Notes under the pieces: generated by a model | What the model saw: the letters and a program-made list of their open reading frames with translations, nothing else | What the model was told of the DNA's origin: nothing | The model's database searches: none | Translations under genes and position numbers: made by a program | In this document: piece by piece, positions 9,102 through 18,684 of the stretch | How the letters are laid out: each line of letters starts with the position of its first letter | How positions within the stretch are numbered: position 1 is the stretch's first letter | NCBI GenBank assembly: GCA_002492525.1 | Contig: DKZA01000008.1 | Coordinates: forward strand, 99,864 to 163,863 | Source of the DNA: Lachnospiraceae bacterium UBA7086 | GTDB lineage: Bacteria > Bacillota > Clostridia > Lachnospirales > Lachnospiraceae | Length of the DNA: 64,000 nt | Direction: 5' to 3'

Positions 9102-9793
9102 GCAAACACCTCCCTGAAGAATCTGTCTATGGATTTATGCTCATTCTGCCTGATCTGCTCTGCACTGGCCTGCAAAACGATACTTCCGTATTTGATAAAT
9201 ATCACGTCGTCCAGTATATTTTCCACATCCGATATCAGATGCGTGGAAAGCAGAATGGAAGCATTACGGTTATAGTTGCTGACAATCGTATGCAGTATGT
9301 AATCTCTGGACGCCGGATCCACACCGGCAATAGGCTCATCCAGAATATACAGGTCCGCATCCCTGCTCATGACCAGAATAAGCTGTACTTTCTCCTTCGT
9401 TCCTTTGGAAAGATTCTTTAATCTTTCGTCAGGCTGAATCTGCAGGCGGGACAACATATCATAAGCCCTGTCCATCCTGAAATCAGGATAAAAATCCTGG
9501 AAATACCGAACGATCTCAATTACCTTCATACCCGGATTCAGATAAGTCCGCTCTGGCAGGTAAGAAATTCTTAATTTTGTATCGATCCCCGGCCGCTGCC
9601 CGTTGATCAACACTTCCCCCGCCGTCGGTTTCAAAAGACCGTTCATAATCTTAATAAGCGTTGTCTTCCCGCTGCCGTTAGGCCCCAGCAGCCCTATGAT
9701 CCTACTGCGCTCCATATTTAAGTAAATCTGATTCAAGGCTATTTTTCTTCCATAAGTCTTTGTCAGACCCATGCACTGTACGATTGGTGCCAT
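9095..9793 (-). CDS. ABC transporter ATP-binding protein
   Basis: A 232-residue ATPase starting MAPIVQCMGLTKTYG at 9793, where AAAGGAGGGA precedes the ATG; a longer in-frame start at 9880 would run into the next gene and is less likely. Walker A GPNGSGKT, Walker B LYILDEP and the switch His in LLSTHL are present. The signature reads LSKGTKEK, a common variant of LSGGQ in ABC-2 exporters. It pairs with the permease just downstream. Confidence 0.92.
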   Translation of the reverse strand: MAPIVQCMGLTKTYGRKIALNQIYLNMERSRIIGLLGPNGSGKTTLIKIMNGLLKPTAGEVLINGQRPGIDTKLRISYLPERTYLNPGMKVIEIVRYFQDFYPDFRMDRAYDMLSRLQIQPDERLKNLSKGTKEKVQLILVMSRDADLYILDEPIAGVDPASRDYILHTIVSNYNRNASILLSTHLISDVENILDDVIFIKYGSIVLQASAEQIRQNEHKSIDRFFREVFAC

Positions 9794-9812
9794 AGATTCC
9801 CTCCTTTGTCCC

Positions 9813-10688
9813 TCATGCAATCGTAATCTTATACTCTGCAGCAAATTCGGCGCCCGCCAAAAGTTCCTGTTCCCATGCACGTTCCTTCAGTTCCCCCGAA
9901 AAGTCCACGCTGTCGCAGCGTCCATACCAGGGCTCAATGCAAATAAAAGGAGCGTTCTTCCCGGGCGGAGACCAGATTCCGAACAAAGGCGCATCAAATT
10001 CCACCGTAAGATAGGGTTTCCCATCCGGACCTGCCAGCGCCACACTTTGAGCCTGATGATGTTCTATGACAAGCGCATCCCCGTCAAACAGATGTGTGGT
10101 GACAGGAAGGCTCCCGTTTTGCAACGGATATGTCTTCATCCGGCCATTTATCAGACCGTCCTCAATACAGGAAGACACCACCTGCTCTTTCCCCGCAAAC
10201 ACAATCTGATAATCCGTCTGCTTTCTGCCCGGATCAAGGGGACACAGAAACGCCGGGTGACCACCGATGGCAAAGTACATTGTCTCCTGTGCCGGATTCT
10301 TTACCCGCCATTTGACCACTACCGTGCATCCCGAAAGTTCGTAACCGATCTCCAACACAAAGGGATAAGGATATTTTGCCAAGGTTTCCTCATTTGATTC
10401 CAAGCGGAACCAGATTTCCGAAGCCACCTGACTCTTTAGCTGAAACTCCATATCCCTGGCAAACCCATGCTGACCCATGGGATATTCTTTGTCTTTTGTG
10501 CGATAGACACCACCTTTTAACCCACCCACAAAAGGAAATAAAACAGGCGAAGTTCTTTTCCAGTAGGCCGGGTCGGCGTGCCACATATATTCCCTTCCCT
10601 GCTCCACACTCTTTAGCGACTTAAGTTCCGCTCCCAGGCTGTCCACCTGTATGGTAATCTTTTCGTTACTGATCTGAAACAATGCCAT
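9813..10688 (-). CDS. Aldose 1-epimerase (mutarotase) family protein, LacX-like
   Basis: A 291-residue protein with the LacX-type galactose mutarotase pattern: YMWHADPAYWKRTSPVLFPFVG, then KEYPMGQHGFARD, an IGGHPAF motif carrying the catalytic-region His, and a late FICIEPWYGRCDS. The chosen ATG at 10688 (MALFQISNEK) has AAAGGGGATTA upstream; an in-frame start nine codons earlier has none. The family interconverts sugar anomers, but the sugar is not identifiable. Nineteen bases precede the ABC operon start, so it may be in the same transcript. Confidence 0.87.
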   Translation of the reverse strand: MALFQISNEKITIQVDSLGAELKSLKSVEQGREYMWHADPAYWKRTSPVLFPFVGGLKGGVYRTKDKEYPMGQHGFARDMEFQLKSQVASEIWFRLESNEETLAKYPYPFVLEIGYELSGCTVVVKWRVKNPAQETMYFAIGGHPAFLCPLDPGRKQTDYQIVFAGKEQVVSSCIEDGLINGRMKTYPLQNGSLPVTTHLFDGDALVIEHHQAQSVALAGPDGKPYLTVEFDAPLFGIWSPPGKNAPFICIEPWYGRCDSVDFSGELKERAWEQELLAGAEFAAEYKITIA

Positions 10689-10761
10689 CTTAATCCCCTT
10701 TCTGTCCACGACCAATCATACCCCTTAAAAATACCTATCTTGTTTATTTTATCACATTTTA

Positions 10762-11763
10762 TCACAAACGTATATCCTCGACTTTTTTTAAAAGCTTATG
10801 CCCTAACGTCAATGACTGTGTATGATAAGAATGTCTCGGCAGTTCCTTGGCAATCTGTTCCAGGCACAGAGAAAGCCTCTCCTGCAGACACGTCTCATCC
10901 GTCTTGCGAATTCTCTTTTCTTCTCCAATCTGATAGGACCTGGTCTGCCGGATATAGGGAATAAGCAGTCCCACCACATTCCCCTTCCGGTCCATCACGT
11001 ATTCCTGGCCTCTCTTTAAGTATGCCTCTCCCACACAGACATAATCCTCCGGCAGTTCCCGCTCTTCTTTCCCTCCAACGCTGCTCTCCCACTGCCACAT
11101 ATCCTTGTGCGGTGTAAGGTCATCCTGCACATACTCCGCCAGCCCAAATTCCCACTGTGCCTTGAACCTTTGATACTTTCTTTCCCACTCCGTAAATACC
11201 GGGCTCATCCTGTCATAAAATGCTTCTGTCAATCTGCTGATCTCTTCTTTACAGACGGCTTGCTCCAAAAGAAGTGAATCTGTCACATAATTTTTCTCCT
11301 TCTCTTCCCCCGGCCACTCTATCTTTACCCGATTATCTATCAGATACTGTAAGAATTCTGAAGCCCCGCGCATATTCATTTCGAGTTTACATAACTTTCT
11401 TCCAAGCAGATCATACAAAAAGAAGGACTCAATGGACATTTCTTTCTTGCTTCCATACATTTTCAATTTACAGTATCCAATATCATCCAGCGAAAATAAC
11501 GTCTTTCTCCCTACAAGGTTTACATAACATATATCCATTCCCTCCACTGTCAGGCCCCGAAGAAAGTAAGATGTACATACCATAATGCCGCAGACAGTCA
11601 TGCAAAACAAAGTCAAAGCAAATACCCAGCGATTACCATCCGCCGCAGGCTGAAAAATCCCCATCAAAAGAATAAAAAGACAAAAACCGATAACGAAAAA
11701 TCCTCCAGCCAATACAATCTCATGTTCTTTTACCTTTAATCTGATCTCATCCCGCTGTTCCAT
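10762..11763 (-). CDS. Membrane protein of unknown function
   Basis: A 333-residue protein with two membrane helices at residues ~18-38 and ~46-66, then a ~260-residue cytoplasmic part. The segment after the helices (GMDICYVNLVGRKTLFSLDDIGY) reads like a PH-type domain found behind two helices in many Firmicutes proteins; this is a guess. The rest is charged with no motif I recognise. Its start overlaps the protease gene by 17 bases, so the two are co-translated. Confidence 0.7.
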   Translation of the reverse strand: MEQRDEIRLKVKEHEIVLAGGFFVIGFCLFILLMGIFQPAADGNRWVFALTLFCMTVCGIMVCTSYFLRGLTVEGMDICYVNLVGRKTLFSLDDIGYCKLKMYGSKKEMSIESFFLYDLLGRKLCKLEMNMRGASEFLQYLIDNRVKIEWPGEEKEKNYVTDSLLLEQAVCKEEISRLTEAFYDRMSPVFTEWERKYQRFKAQWEFGLAEYVQDDLTPHKDMWQWESSVGGKEERELPEDYVCVGEAYLKRGQEYVMDRKGNVVGLLIPYIRQTRSYQIGEEKRIRKTDETCLQERLSLCLEQIAKELPRHSYHTQSLTLGHKLLKKVEDIRL

Positions 11764-12568
11764 CCTGTCCTTCTTTCTTTAGAACTTCCTGCCAGGCTTC
11801 CTCGATACAAGGAAGTGGTACCGCCGCAATCTCATTTCTGTCAGTTCCCCCCGTAAGCATACCGATAAAATGTCCGCAATCGTCAAAAACGCCGCCGCCC
11901 GACATACCTGCCCTGGCATAACCATGGGCATACAGCATGTTATTCTCAAAATCTTCAATATACTGCCAGGTATCCTGCACGGTGCCTTTATGATGTTCCA
12001 CCGCACCAATCGCCATACCGGCACCCACGCAGAACATATCGTCACCAGGCAAAAGCCCTTCATAAATTTCCGTATCGGCACTGACATAACGAAACGTCTC
12101 TAATTCCTCATAGGCAAGTTCTTCCCTATCTATCAGCAAAAACCCCACATCATAAACCTCAGAAATACCAAGCACCCTGGCATTAAGATAATACCCTTGC
12201 GGACAATGAACAAACCCTGTCATATCATCCCAGTAAGCCAGTACATGTTCATTCGTGGCTATCACCACGGATTCATTGGTCATTCGCCAAATTATCCCGC
12301 TGCCATAAGCGTTCCCCATATTGACCCGCACTACACAATCCTTAACCAGTTCATATGCCTGTGACAGATCCGCCTCATCCAGGGTTTCACACTCCAGGAG
12401 ACCTAATGCCACCAGCCCTTCATAAATATCCCGGTCATTCACGGACTGGATCAGATGCGGGGGCAGGGAATCCTCCTTCGCCTGTACTCTCTGCGGCGTA
12501 CAGGCGAAACAAAGCAAAAGTATTATAACAAATGCTATTTTATTCCTTTTGCCGGATATCCACCACAT
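11747..12568 (-). CDS. Secreted trypsin-like serine protease
   Basis: A 273-residue protein with a signal peptide (KIAFVIILLLCFACTPQRVQA). The trypsin/HtrA triad can be placed: His in ATNEHVLAYW, Asp in YDVGFLLIDRE, Ser in RAGMSGGGVFDDC, within a GSGIIW chymotrypsin-fold opening. There is no PDZ domain, unlike HtrA/DegP. It is probably exported and acts at the outer face of the membrane, perhaps with the overlapping membrane protein. GGAGG lies 12 bases before the ATG. Confidence 0.87.
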   Translation of the reverse strand: MWWISGKRNKIAFVIILLLCFACTPQRVQAKEDSLPPHLIQSVNDRDIYEGLVALGLLECETLDEADLSQAYELVKDCVVRVNMGNAYGSGIIWRMTNESVVIATNEHVLAYWDDMTGFVHCPQGYYLNARVLGISEVYDVGFLLIDREELAYEELETFRYVSADTEIYEGLLPGDDMFCVGAGMAIGAVEHHKGTVQDTWQYIEDFENNMLYAHGYARAGMSGGGVFDDCGHFIGMLTGGTDRNEIAAVPLPCIEEAWQEVLKKEGQDGTAG

Positions 12569-12623
12569 GCTATGCTGTTACCTCCGCTTTTCCTTCCGTT
12601 CTCATGCTTTTCTTTCCCATTGT

Positions 12624-12657
12624 AAGGGCACAGAAGATCCTTGATCCCTGTGCCCTT
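12624..12657 (-). terminator. Hairpin downstream of rnpB
   Basis: Perfect 10-base arms AAGGGCACAG / CTGTGCCCTT around a 14-base loop, 30 bases past the rnpB 3' end. No T-run follows in either direction, so it may be an RNA end-protecting structure or processing site rather than a classic intrinsic terminator. Confidence 0.5.
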
Positions 12658-12687
12658 GCGGTTTCAGTCTTTGGATGTGATATATAA

Positions 12688-13148
12688 TTATAAGCAGAAC
12701 GATAAGCCGGGTTATGTCGTGAATGATCATCTATCTAGGATCTTCGTTGCCGAAGACCTCCAGCGACCTACCTGAAAGCAGACCGGGCCGGTCTATCGCT
12801 TTCTGTTTGGTCTTGCTTCGGATGGGGTTTACACAGCCTGCTCCGTCACCGGAGCAGCGGTAGTCTCTTACACTGCCATTCCACCGTAACCAGCAGTATT
12901 GCTCCGCAAAACTGCTGAAGCCGCTTTGCGGCTTCGTTGCAATAATGCTTTCACAAAACTACTGAAGCCGCTTTGCGGCTTCGCCGCAGTATTGCTTACG
13001 CAAAACTGTGGGGCTGTTTGTTTTCTGTTGCACTGGCCTTGGAGTCGCCTCCACCGGACGTTATCCGGCATCCTGCCCTGTGAAGCCCGGACTTTCCTCA
13101 CCTGTACCCTTTCGTCTGTACAGCCGCGATCATTTGTTCTACTTATTC
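12688..13148 (-). ncRNA. rnpB: RNase P RNA, class A, with an expanded P12 region
   Basis: On the minus strand the conserved core is clear: GAGGAAAGTCCGGGC near the 5' side, GGGCAGGATGCC, AGTGCAACAGAAA, GGTAAACCCCAT-type sequence, and the 3' CATAACCCGGCTTATCG. The P1 helix pairs ATAAGTAGAAC (5' end) with GTTCTGCTTAT (3' end), which sets the boundaries. The length of about 460 nt is above the usual 350-400; the excess is in the apical region between AAACAGCCC and GGTGGAATGGCAGTG, which holds repeated hairpins. The RNA cleaves 5' leaders from tRNA precursors. It lies 38 bases downstream of the kinase gene. Confidence 0.96.
12897..13010 (-). repeat. Tandem ~47-nt hairpin repeats inserted in rnpB P12
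   Basis: Sense strand reads alternating hairpins: CAGTTTTGC-GTAA-GCAATACTG, GAAGCCGC-AAA-GCGGCTTC, a degenerate AGTTTTG..CATTATTGC, GAAGCCGC-AAA-GCGGCTTC again, and CAGTTTTGC-GGA-GCAATACTG. The same GC-rich hairpin core also appears in intergenic DNA at ~19.84 kb and, in variant form, ~27.23 kb. Confidence 0.85.
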
Positions 13149-13186
13149 TTATCATTCCCGGACACAGACCAACAGGCCCGCGTCAC

Positions 13187-14842
13187 TCATACATCAAAGC
13201 AGCTGCCTCCCACAAACTCCCTGCACAGGGAGTTCTTCGGCAATTCTTCGCTGCTTACTCCCAGGAAGTACTCAAGGAATTTCAAAAGCCTCTTGGCCTC
13301 ATAATACCCCGGTTCTCCTTTTTTTATACTGAAAAGCAGCGGTTCTGCATACTGCTTGATTACGGCAAGCTCAAAGAGCATTGCAGAATTAAACATAGCA
13401 TCTGCCTCTTCCTGGAAAGGGAATATGTATTTTTCTTCTCCGCGCCGGACCGAAGACCACATAGTGATTGTCTTTTGCGCCGAAGTACCCCTCGTTCTGG
13501 CATCCCTCACCAGACGGCGCAGCAATCGGTTATCCGTAGTGGGAATCCTGTTATGTTCGTCCACATTTAAGGTAGTAAGCGCACTGATATAGATCTTAAA
13601 CTTACTCTTGGCCGGCAGGGAATAGGACATTTTCTCATTGAGTCCATGTATGCCTTCGATAACGAGAATATCCTCTTTGCCAAGAACCGTCTCCTTACCG
13701 CTGTACTCTCTCTTCCCAGTCTTAAAATTAAAAGTAGGCAGCTGCACGCTCTTCCCCGCAAGAAGATCCGTCATATCCTTGTTAAACTGCTCCACATCCA
13801 GAGCTTCCAGGCACTCAAAATCCGGATTCCCTTCCTCGTCCAAGGGTGTATGTTCATGGTCCAGATAATAGTTATCCAGACCGATGGGATGCGGCTTTAA
13901 GCCATAAGTGCGAAGCTGAACCGACAATCTGTGGGAAAAAGTCGTTTTGCCTGAGGAAGAAGGCCCGGCTATCATAACAAACTTTACGCCCTCCCTTCTT
14001 GCAATGTCTCTGGCAATTTCACTGATACGCCTCTCCTGTAAAGCTTCCTGTACATGAATCATCTCAGAAATACTGCCCTGACAGATCTGGTCATTCAAAT
14101 CCCCTACCGTATCGATTCCTATCTCTTTGCCCCATTCTCCTGTCGTCATAAGTGTCTGGAACAGTTTCTTCCTGGGTACAAATTCCGGAAGCGTCTCCGG
14201 ATCTTCCTTCTCCGGCAAAAGAAGAATCATGCCGCCCTCATAGGCAAAGAGATCAAAGATCTTGATATAACCAGTACTGGGCATCATATACCCATAAAAA
14301 TAATCATAATAATCTCCCATACAGTAGACATTAATATTGGAACTTCTGCGGTAACGGAATAAAGAAACCTTATCCATCATGCCGTTTTCCCGAAAAAGCG
14401 CCACAGCTTCATCCGCAGGATAAGCTTTCTTGGTCACTAACAAATCCATATCCACCAACTCGCCCATACGGTCTTTCACCTTCGCAATGGTCTTCTCATC
14501 CAGGGTCAGACCATTTCTGAAAGCACAGTAATAACCTGCTCCGATCGCAAACTCTACTTTCACATTGGCAGCCGCCTCTACACCCGCCACATCCTTAATT
14601 GCCTTTAACATCAGCATAATTGCAGTTCTTACATAGGTCTTATGGCCAATCTGATCGGCACAGGTAATAAACGTTAGCTCACAATCCCTGTCCACACGTT
14701 TCATCAATTCCCGGATCTTACCATTTACCGTGACCAAGGCAATCTGACTCACATATTCGTTCTGATGCTCTTCCGCTATGATCTCATACTTGATGCCGTC
14801 ATCATAGAGTCTTTCTTTTCCGTTAATCTTGATTGTAACCAT
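13187..14842 (-). CDS. TGS-domain nucleoside (uridine) kinase-like protein
   Basis: A 551-residue protein. The first ~70 residues look like a TGS domain, followed by a ThrRS/AlaRS second-additional-domain-like segment. From about residue 290 there is a phosphoribulokinase/uridine kinase domain with the P-loop GPSSSGKTTF. IGLDNYYLD and LVIEGIHGLNE follow as in uridine kinases. The ATG at 14842 is preceded by GGAGGG seven bases away; an upstream in-frame TTG (14848) is poorly placed. Such fusions are common in Clostridia and are annotated as nucleoside kinases; the exact substrate is unproven. Confidence 0.88.
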   Translation of the reverse strand: MVTIKINGKERLYDDGIKYEIIAEEHQNEYVSQIALVTVNGKIRELMKRVDRDCELTFITCADQIGHKTYVRTAIMLMLKAIKDVAGVEAAANVKVEFAIGAGYYCAFRNGLTLDEKTIAKVKDRMGELVDMDLLVTKKAYPADEAVALFRENGMMDKVSLFRYRRSSNINVYCMGDYYDYFYGYMMPSTGYIKIFDLFAYEGGMILLLPEKEDPETLPEFVPRKKLFQTLMTTGEWGKEIGIDTVGDLNDQICQGSISEMIHVQEALQERRISEIARDIARREGVKFVMIAGPSSSGKTTFSHRLSVQLRTYGLKPHPIGLDNYYLDHEHTPLDEEGNPDFECLEALDVEQFNKDMTDLLAGKSVQLPTFNFKTGKREYSGKETVLGKEDILVIEGIHGLNEKMSYSLPAKSKFKIYISALTTLNVDEHNRIPTTDNRLLRRLVRDARTRGTSAQKTITMWSSVRRGEEKYIFPFQEEADAMFNSAMLFELAVIKQYAEPLLFSIKKGEPGYYEAKRLLKFLEYFLGVSSEELPKNSLCREFVGGSCFDV

Positions 14843-14913
14843 AGGCAAGCCCTCCTTCTGCTGGTGAAAATAATAGTATTATATATATAGGAATCATCAA
14901 ACAGACTCTTTGA

Positions 14914-15693
14914 TCATCTCAGTATATCCTGCACTCTGCAGCAGTCCTGCAGACAGGCTTCTATCTGCTCATATCTGCTTCTTCTTTTCTCATCCGCCAA
15001 TCCGTTTTGCCGCAGATTCTGAAGAATTTCTCCATAAATCCTTTCCTCCCGTAAGAGGTAAGATAAAAAAACAGGCGTTTTTTTATTCAGATTCACCGCC
15101 CCGTAGCGGTCCTCTAGTTTACATAACTCTTCTTCCGAAAAATTTTGCTCTCCTGCAGTCCATCGAATCCTGAGGGGATTTCCGCCGCCGGTACGCACCA
15201 CAGAATCTCCGGCCGGAATTGCCCGGATAACCTGATAGAATTTTCCGTCCTCCTTAAGAATCTCTTCCTCCTGGACAAGACAGTTATTCTCCCGCAAGAA
15301 ACGCCGAAACTGCTCTACCTCAGACTGCGGCTGCAAAATCAGCTCTTGAAAAGACATGGTCTTATCTATATCCTCTTTTAGAATCCGCCGCATCAATCTG
15401 CCGCCCATACCGGCACAGATCAACGACTGTGCTTCCCCGATATTATAATTATGTAAACCATCTGACAATCTCGTCTCAATGCTATCTTTTAATCCGTAAT
15501 CCGCCACATGCTCTCTGGCAGCACCAAGCGGCCCCTTCCGTACATCCATAGCAAGAACTCCCGGACTGATACCCTGTTTGACTAAATAAATGGACACATA
15601 GCCATGATCACAGCCCACATCGCAGACGAGATTGCCTCTGGTCACCATATGAGCCACTGTATGGAGTCTTTTCGATAACATTTCCGACCGCAT
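14914..15693 (-). CDS. trmK: tRNA (adenine(22)-N(1))-methyltransferase
   Basis: A 259-residue SAM-dependent methyltransferase. Motif I is VCDVGCDHGYVSIYL; an IC-AGMGG motif (SLICAGMGGRLMRRIL) is characteristic of TrmK, followed by LILQPQSEV. It methylates A22 of tRNAs. Its ATG overlaps the rpoD stop (TGATG), and the rpoD-trmK order is the usual one in Firmicutes. The C-terminal third is helical. Confidence 0.93.
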   Translation of the reverse strand: MRSEMLSKRLHTVAHMVTRGNLVCDVGCDHGYVSIYLVKQGISPGVLAMDVRKGPLGAAREHVADYGLKDSIETRLSDGLHNYNIGEAQSLICAGMGGRLMRRILKEDIDKTMSFQELILQPQSEVEQFRRFLRENNCLVQEEEILKEDGKFYQVIRAIPAGDSVVRTGGGNPLRIRWTAGEQNFSEEELCKLEDRYGAVNLNKKTPVFLSYLLREERIYGEILQNLRQNGLADEKRRSRYEQIEACLQDCCRVQDILR

Positions 15694-16817
15694 CAGTCCA
15701 GATAATCCTTCAATTTACGGCTTCTGCTGGGATGGCGGAGTTTACGGAGTGCCTTGGCCTCAATCTGTCTGATTCTCTCACGGGTCACGTTAAATTCTTT
15801 GCCCACTTCCTCCAGTGTCCTGGCACGTCCGTCATCTAAACCGAACCGCAGCCTGAGCACCTTCTGTTCCCGTTCCGTCAAAGTACCGAGTACTTCCACC
15901 AACTGCTCCTTTAATAAAGTAAAAGCCGCTGCATCGGCAGGCACCGGTACATTGTCATCCTGTATAAAATCACCCAGATGACTGTCTTCCTCTTCGCCGA
16001 TAGGCGTCTCCAACGATACCGGCTCCTGGGATATCTTCAAAATCTCACGCACCCGTTCCACCGGCATATTCATCTGTTCCGCAATTTCCTCCGGTGTAGG
16101 TTCCCTGCCAAGCTCCTGTAAAAGCTGTCTGCTCACACGAATCAGCTTATTAATGGTCTCTACCATATGCACCGGAATTCGGATCGTCCGCGCCTGATCG
16201 GCAATCGCTCTGGTAATAGCCTGACGGATCCACCAGGTTGCATAGGTGGAGAATTTGTATCCTTTACGATAATCGAACTTTTCCACCGCTTTGATCAACC
16301 CCAGATTTCCCTCCTGAATCAAATCCAGGAAAAGCATACCGCGGCCCACATAACGTTTCGCAATACTGACCACCAGGCGTAAGTTCGCCTCCGCAAGACG
16401 CTGTTTGGATTCCAAGTCGCCCATTTCCATCTTCTTAGCCAGCTCGATTTCTTCTTCTGCACTAAGAAGCGGCACTTTACCGATCTCTTTTAAGTACATC
16501 CTGACCGGATCCTCGATGCTGATACCGTCCGGTACGGACAGATCAATGTTTTCTACATCCACATCATCCTCTTCTGTCAGAATGATCTCTTCATCATCCA
16601 CATCATCATCCTCTGTGATGCGCAAAATATCCACATTGTTCTGTTCCAGAGTCTCCAAAATCTTGTCAAACTGTTCCTCTTCCAGAGACATGTCCGCAAA
16701 AAAGTCGTTAATCTCCTGATATTCCAGAATATTCTTTTTCTTCTTTGCAATAGCCAGAAGCTCTTTTAAGCGCTCCTCAAACTTTGCCTGTACATTTTCG
16801 TCCATCAATTGGTCCAT
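15693..16817 (-). CDS. rpoD: Primary RNA polymerase sigma factor RpoD/SigA
   Basis: A 374-residue group 1 sigma factor. Region 1.1-like acidic N-terminus, region 1.2 (DPVRMYLKEIGKVPLLS), region 2 (NLRLVVSIAKRYVGRGM, KFSTYATWWIRQAI), region 3 and region 4.2 (NVTRERIRQIEAKALRKLRH) follow in order. It directs core polymerase to housekeeping promoters. GGAAGG abuts the annotated ATG directly, so the in-frame ATG at 16805 is an alternative start. Sits between dnaG and trmK in the macromolecular synthesis operon. Confidence 0.97.
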   Translation of the reverse strand: MDQLMDENVQAKFEERLKELLAIAKKKKNILEYQEINDFFADMSLEEEQFDKILETLEQNNVDILRITEDDDVDDEEIILTEEDDVDVENIDLSVPDGISIEDPVRMYLKEIGKVPLLSAEEEIELAKKMEMGDLESKQRLAEANLRLVVSIAKRYVGRGMLFLDLIQEGNLGLIKAVEKFDYRKGYKFSTYATWWIRQAITRAIADQARTIRIPVHMVETINKLIRVSRQLLQELGREPTPEEIAEQMNMPVERVREILKISQEPVSLETPIGEEEDSHLGDFIQDDNVPVPADAAAFTLLKEQLVEVLGTLTEREQKVLRLRFGLDDGRARTLEEVGKEFNVTRERIRQIEAKALRKLRHPSRSRKLKDYLD

Positions 16818-16878
16818 CCTTCCTATGTTTCAAATCCTATATCTTTCTAAATCTGGCCTTTTTTCGATTATCTTGCCC

Positions 16879-18651
16879 TTATTGCAGGGAAATATGCGTT
16901 TTGCTAAGTTCTTCCAGTTCTTTTTTCCCTTGAATCACCTGGGTAAGTGCCTCCATATCTGAACCCATTCTGGCGGAATAATACTCAAAACTGTTCTTCT
17001 TCACCGCACACAGGATATCATGAAACGCCTTTTCTTTCTCCTGCATGGTAGTCAGTTTTTCCAGTTTTGTGTTAAATAACTCTGCCACTAACCGTTGTTC
17101 TTCTTCCTCTTCAAAAGTACTGATGATAGATGCCGGATTGAAAGCACCCTGCTCCAATCCCGCAAACAGCTTGTCCGCCACCTGACGATAAAAACCTTCC
17201 GTGAAATCTTCCACCCGGATATATGGCTTGATCTTCTGATACACAGCAGGTTCCTCGACAATCCAAGTCAGCAGCAGCCGTTGGGACTTCTTCGTATTAT
17301 CCTGCCTCGTCGGTTTAGAAACCACCGTGCTTTTGGGTCTCTCCACCGGCTTTACTAATCCGGTACGAGCTGCATAACTGCTCACCAGCTTTCTTAGATT
17401 TTCATATCCGATATGATACTGCTTCGCCACAGATTCTATATAATTTTCCCGTTCCACCTCTTCCTCGAAGTTGCAGAGCCTCTTGGCTATTTCCCGGTGA
17501 AACGCAGTCTTGGACTCCGGATCTTCCAGCTGGTAATCTCGTTCCAAAACCTTCAATTCAAAGAAGAAACTATTCTGTGCCTGTTCTATCCTTTCCTGAA
17601 AAGCTTCTGCTCCCAGATTCTTTACAAACTCGTCCGGATCTTTATAAGGATGCATATCTATGACACGTCCCCGCAGTCCTGCCTCTTTCAGTATTCCAAT
17701 CGCTCTAAGGGCTGCATTGGTACCCGCCCCATCGCTGTCATAAGCCAATAACACTTCCTGCACATACCGCTTCAAAAGGCTGGCCTGGCCTGCCGTAAAA
17801 GCTGTTCCCAGAGACGCTACCGCCTGGGTAAATCCCGCCTGGTGCATGGCTATCACATCCATATACCCCTCGCATAGGATCATATTTCCTTTCCGGGACG
17901 TCCTGGCAAAATTCAAGCCATAGAGATTACGGCTCTTATCAAAGATCGCTGTCTCCGGCGAATTTAAATACTTCGGCTTGGCATCGCCCATAACCCGGCC
18001 GCCAAATCCTATCACTCTATGATTGGCATCCTGAATAGGAAACATAACCCGATTCCAGAACTTATCATGAATCCCCCGTTTCTCATCAAAACCGGTAAGC
18101 CCTGCTTCCGTAATCAAATCGTCTTCATAACCCTTTGATTTTAAATAAGCTGTCAGATCCGATCCGGCTCCGTCCGCATATCCCAGCCCAAACTTTTTTA
18201 TTGTTTCGTCCGAAAGTGCCCGGCCTGTCAGATAACGGTACCCAGTCTGCCCCCTGTTGGAACGAAGCAGATAAAAATAATACCTGGCCGCCTCTTTGTT
18301 CACTTCCAAAAGCCTTGCACGCCTTCCTTCCTTGCGCCGCATCTCCTCCGAATATTCTACCTCCGGCAAAGAAACGCCGGCCCGGTCGGCCAACATTTTG
18401 ACAGCCTCCTGAAAGGTGGCGTTTTCATATTCCATCAGAAAAGTGATTACATTACCGCCCGCCCCACAGCCAAAACAGTAATACATCTGCTTGCCGGGGG
18501 ATACCGAGAAAGAAGGCGACTTTTCATTATGAAACGGGCATAACCCGAAATAACTGCTTCCTTTCTTCTGCATCCGGACATAGCCCGAAATCACTTCCAC
18601 GATATCGTTTTTCATTCTGATTTCTTCAATCAGTTCTTCCGGATAACGCAT
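16879..18651 (-). CDS. dnaG: DNA primase
   Basis: A 590-residue primase. The CHC2 zinc ribbon uses C38, H41, C59 and C62 (CPFHNEKSPSF, YYCFGCGAGG). A TOPRIM core follows (LCEGYMDVIAMHQAG, LLAYDSDGAGTNA), and the C-terminal ~150 residues would bind the replicative helicase. AGGAAGGA precedes the ATG. It makes RNA primers for lagging-strand synthesis. Gap to rpoD is 61 bases. Confidence 0.97.
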   Translation of the reverse strand: MRYPEELIEEIRMKNDIVEVISGYVRMQKKGSSYFGLCPFHNEKSPSFSVSPGKQMYYCFGCGAGGNVITFLMEYENATFQEAVKMLADRAGVSLPEVEYSEEMRRKEGRRARLLEVNKEAARYYFYLLRSNRGQTGYRYLTGRALSDETIKKFGLGYADGAGSDLTAYLKSKGYEDDLITEAGLTGFDEKRGIHDKFWNRVMFPIQDANHRVIGFGGRVMGDAKPKYLNSPETAIFDKSRNLYGLNFARTSRKGNMILCEGYMDVIAMHQAGFTQAVASLGTAFTAGQASLLKRYVQEVLLAYDSDGAGTNAALRAIGILKEAGLRGRVIDMHPYKDPDEFVKNLGAEAFQERIEQAQNSFFFELKVLERDYQLEDPESKTAFHREIAKRLCNFEEEVERENYIESVAKQYHIGYENLRKLVSSYAARTGLVKPVERPKSTVVSKPTRQDNTKKSQRLLLTWIVEEPAVYQKIKPYIRVEDFTEGFYRQVADKLFAGLEQGAFNPASIISTFEEEEEQRLVAELFNTKLEKLTTMQEKEKAFHDILCAVKKNSFEYYSARMGSDMEALTQVIQGKKELEELSKTHISLQ

Positions 18652-18684
18652 CTTGTTCCTTCCTAAATATATGTATCGTATCCA

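Noticed and set aside
12868..13570. ORFs over the RNase P RNA
   Set aside because: They run through the conserved rnpB core and its hairpins; the RNA explains the sequence.
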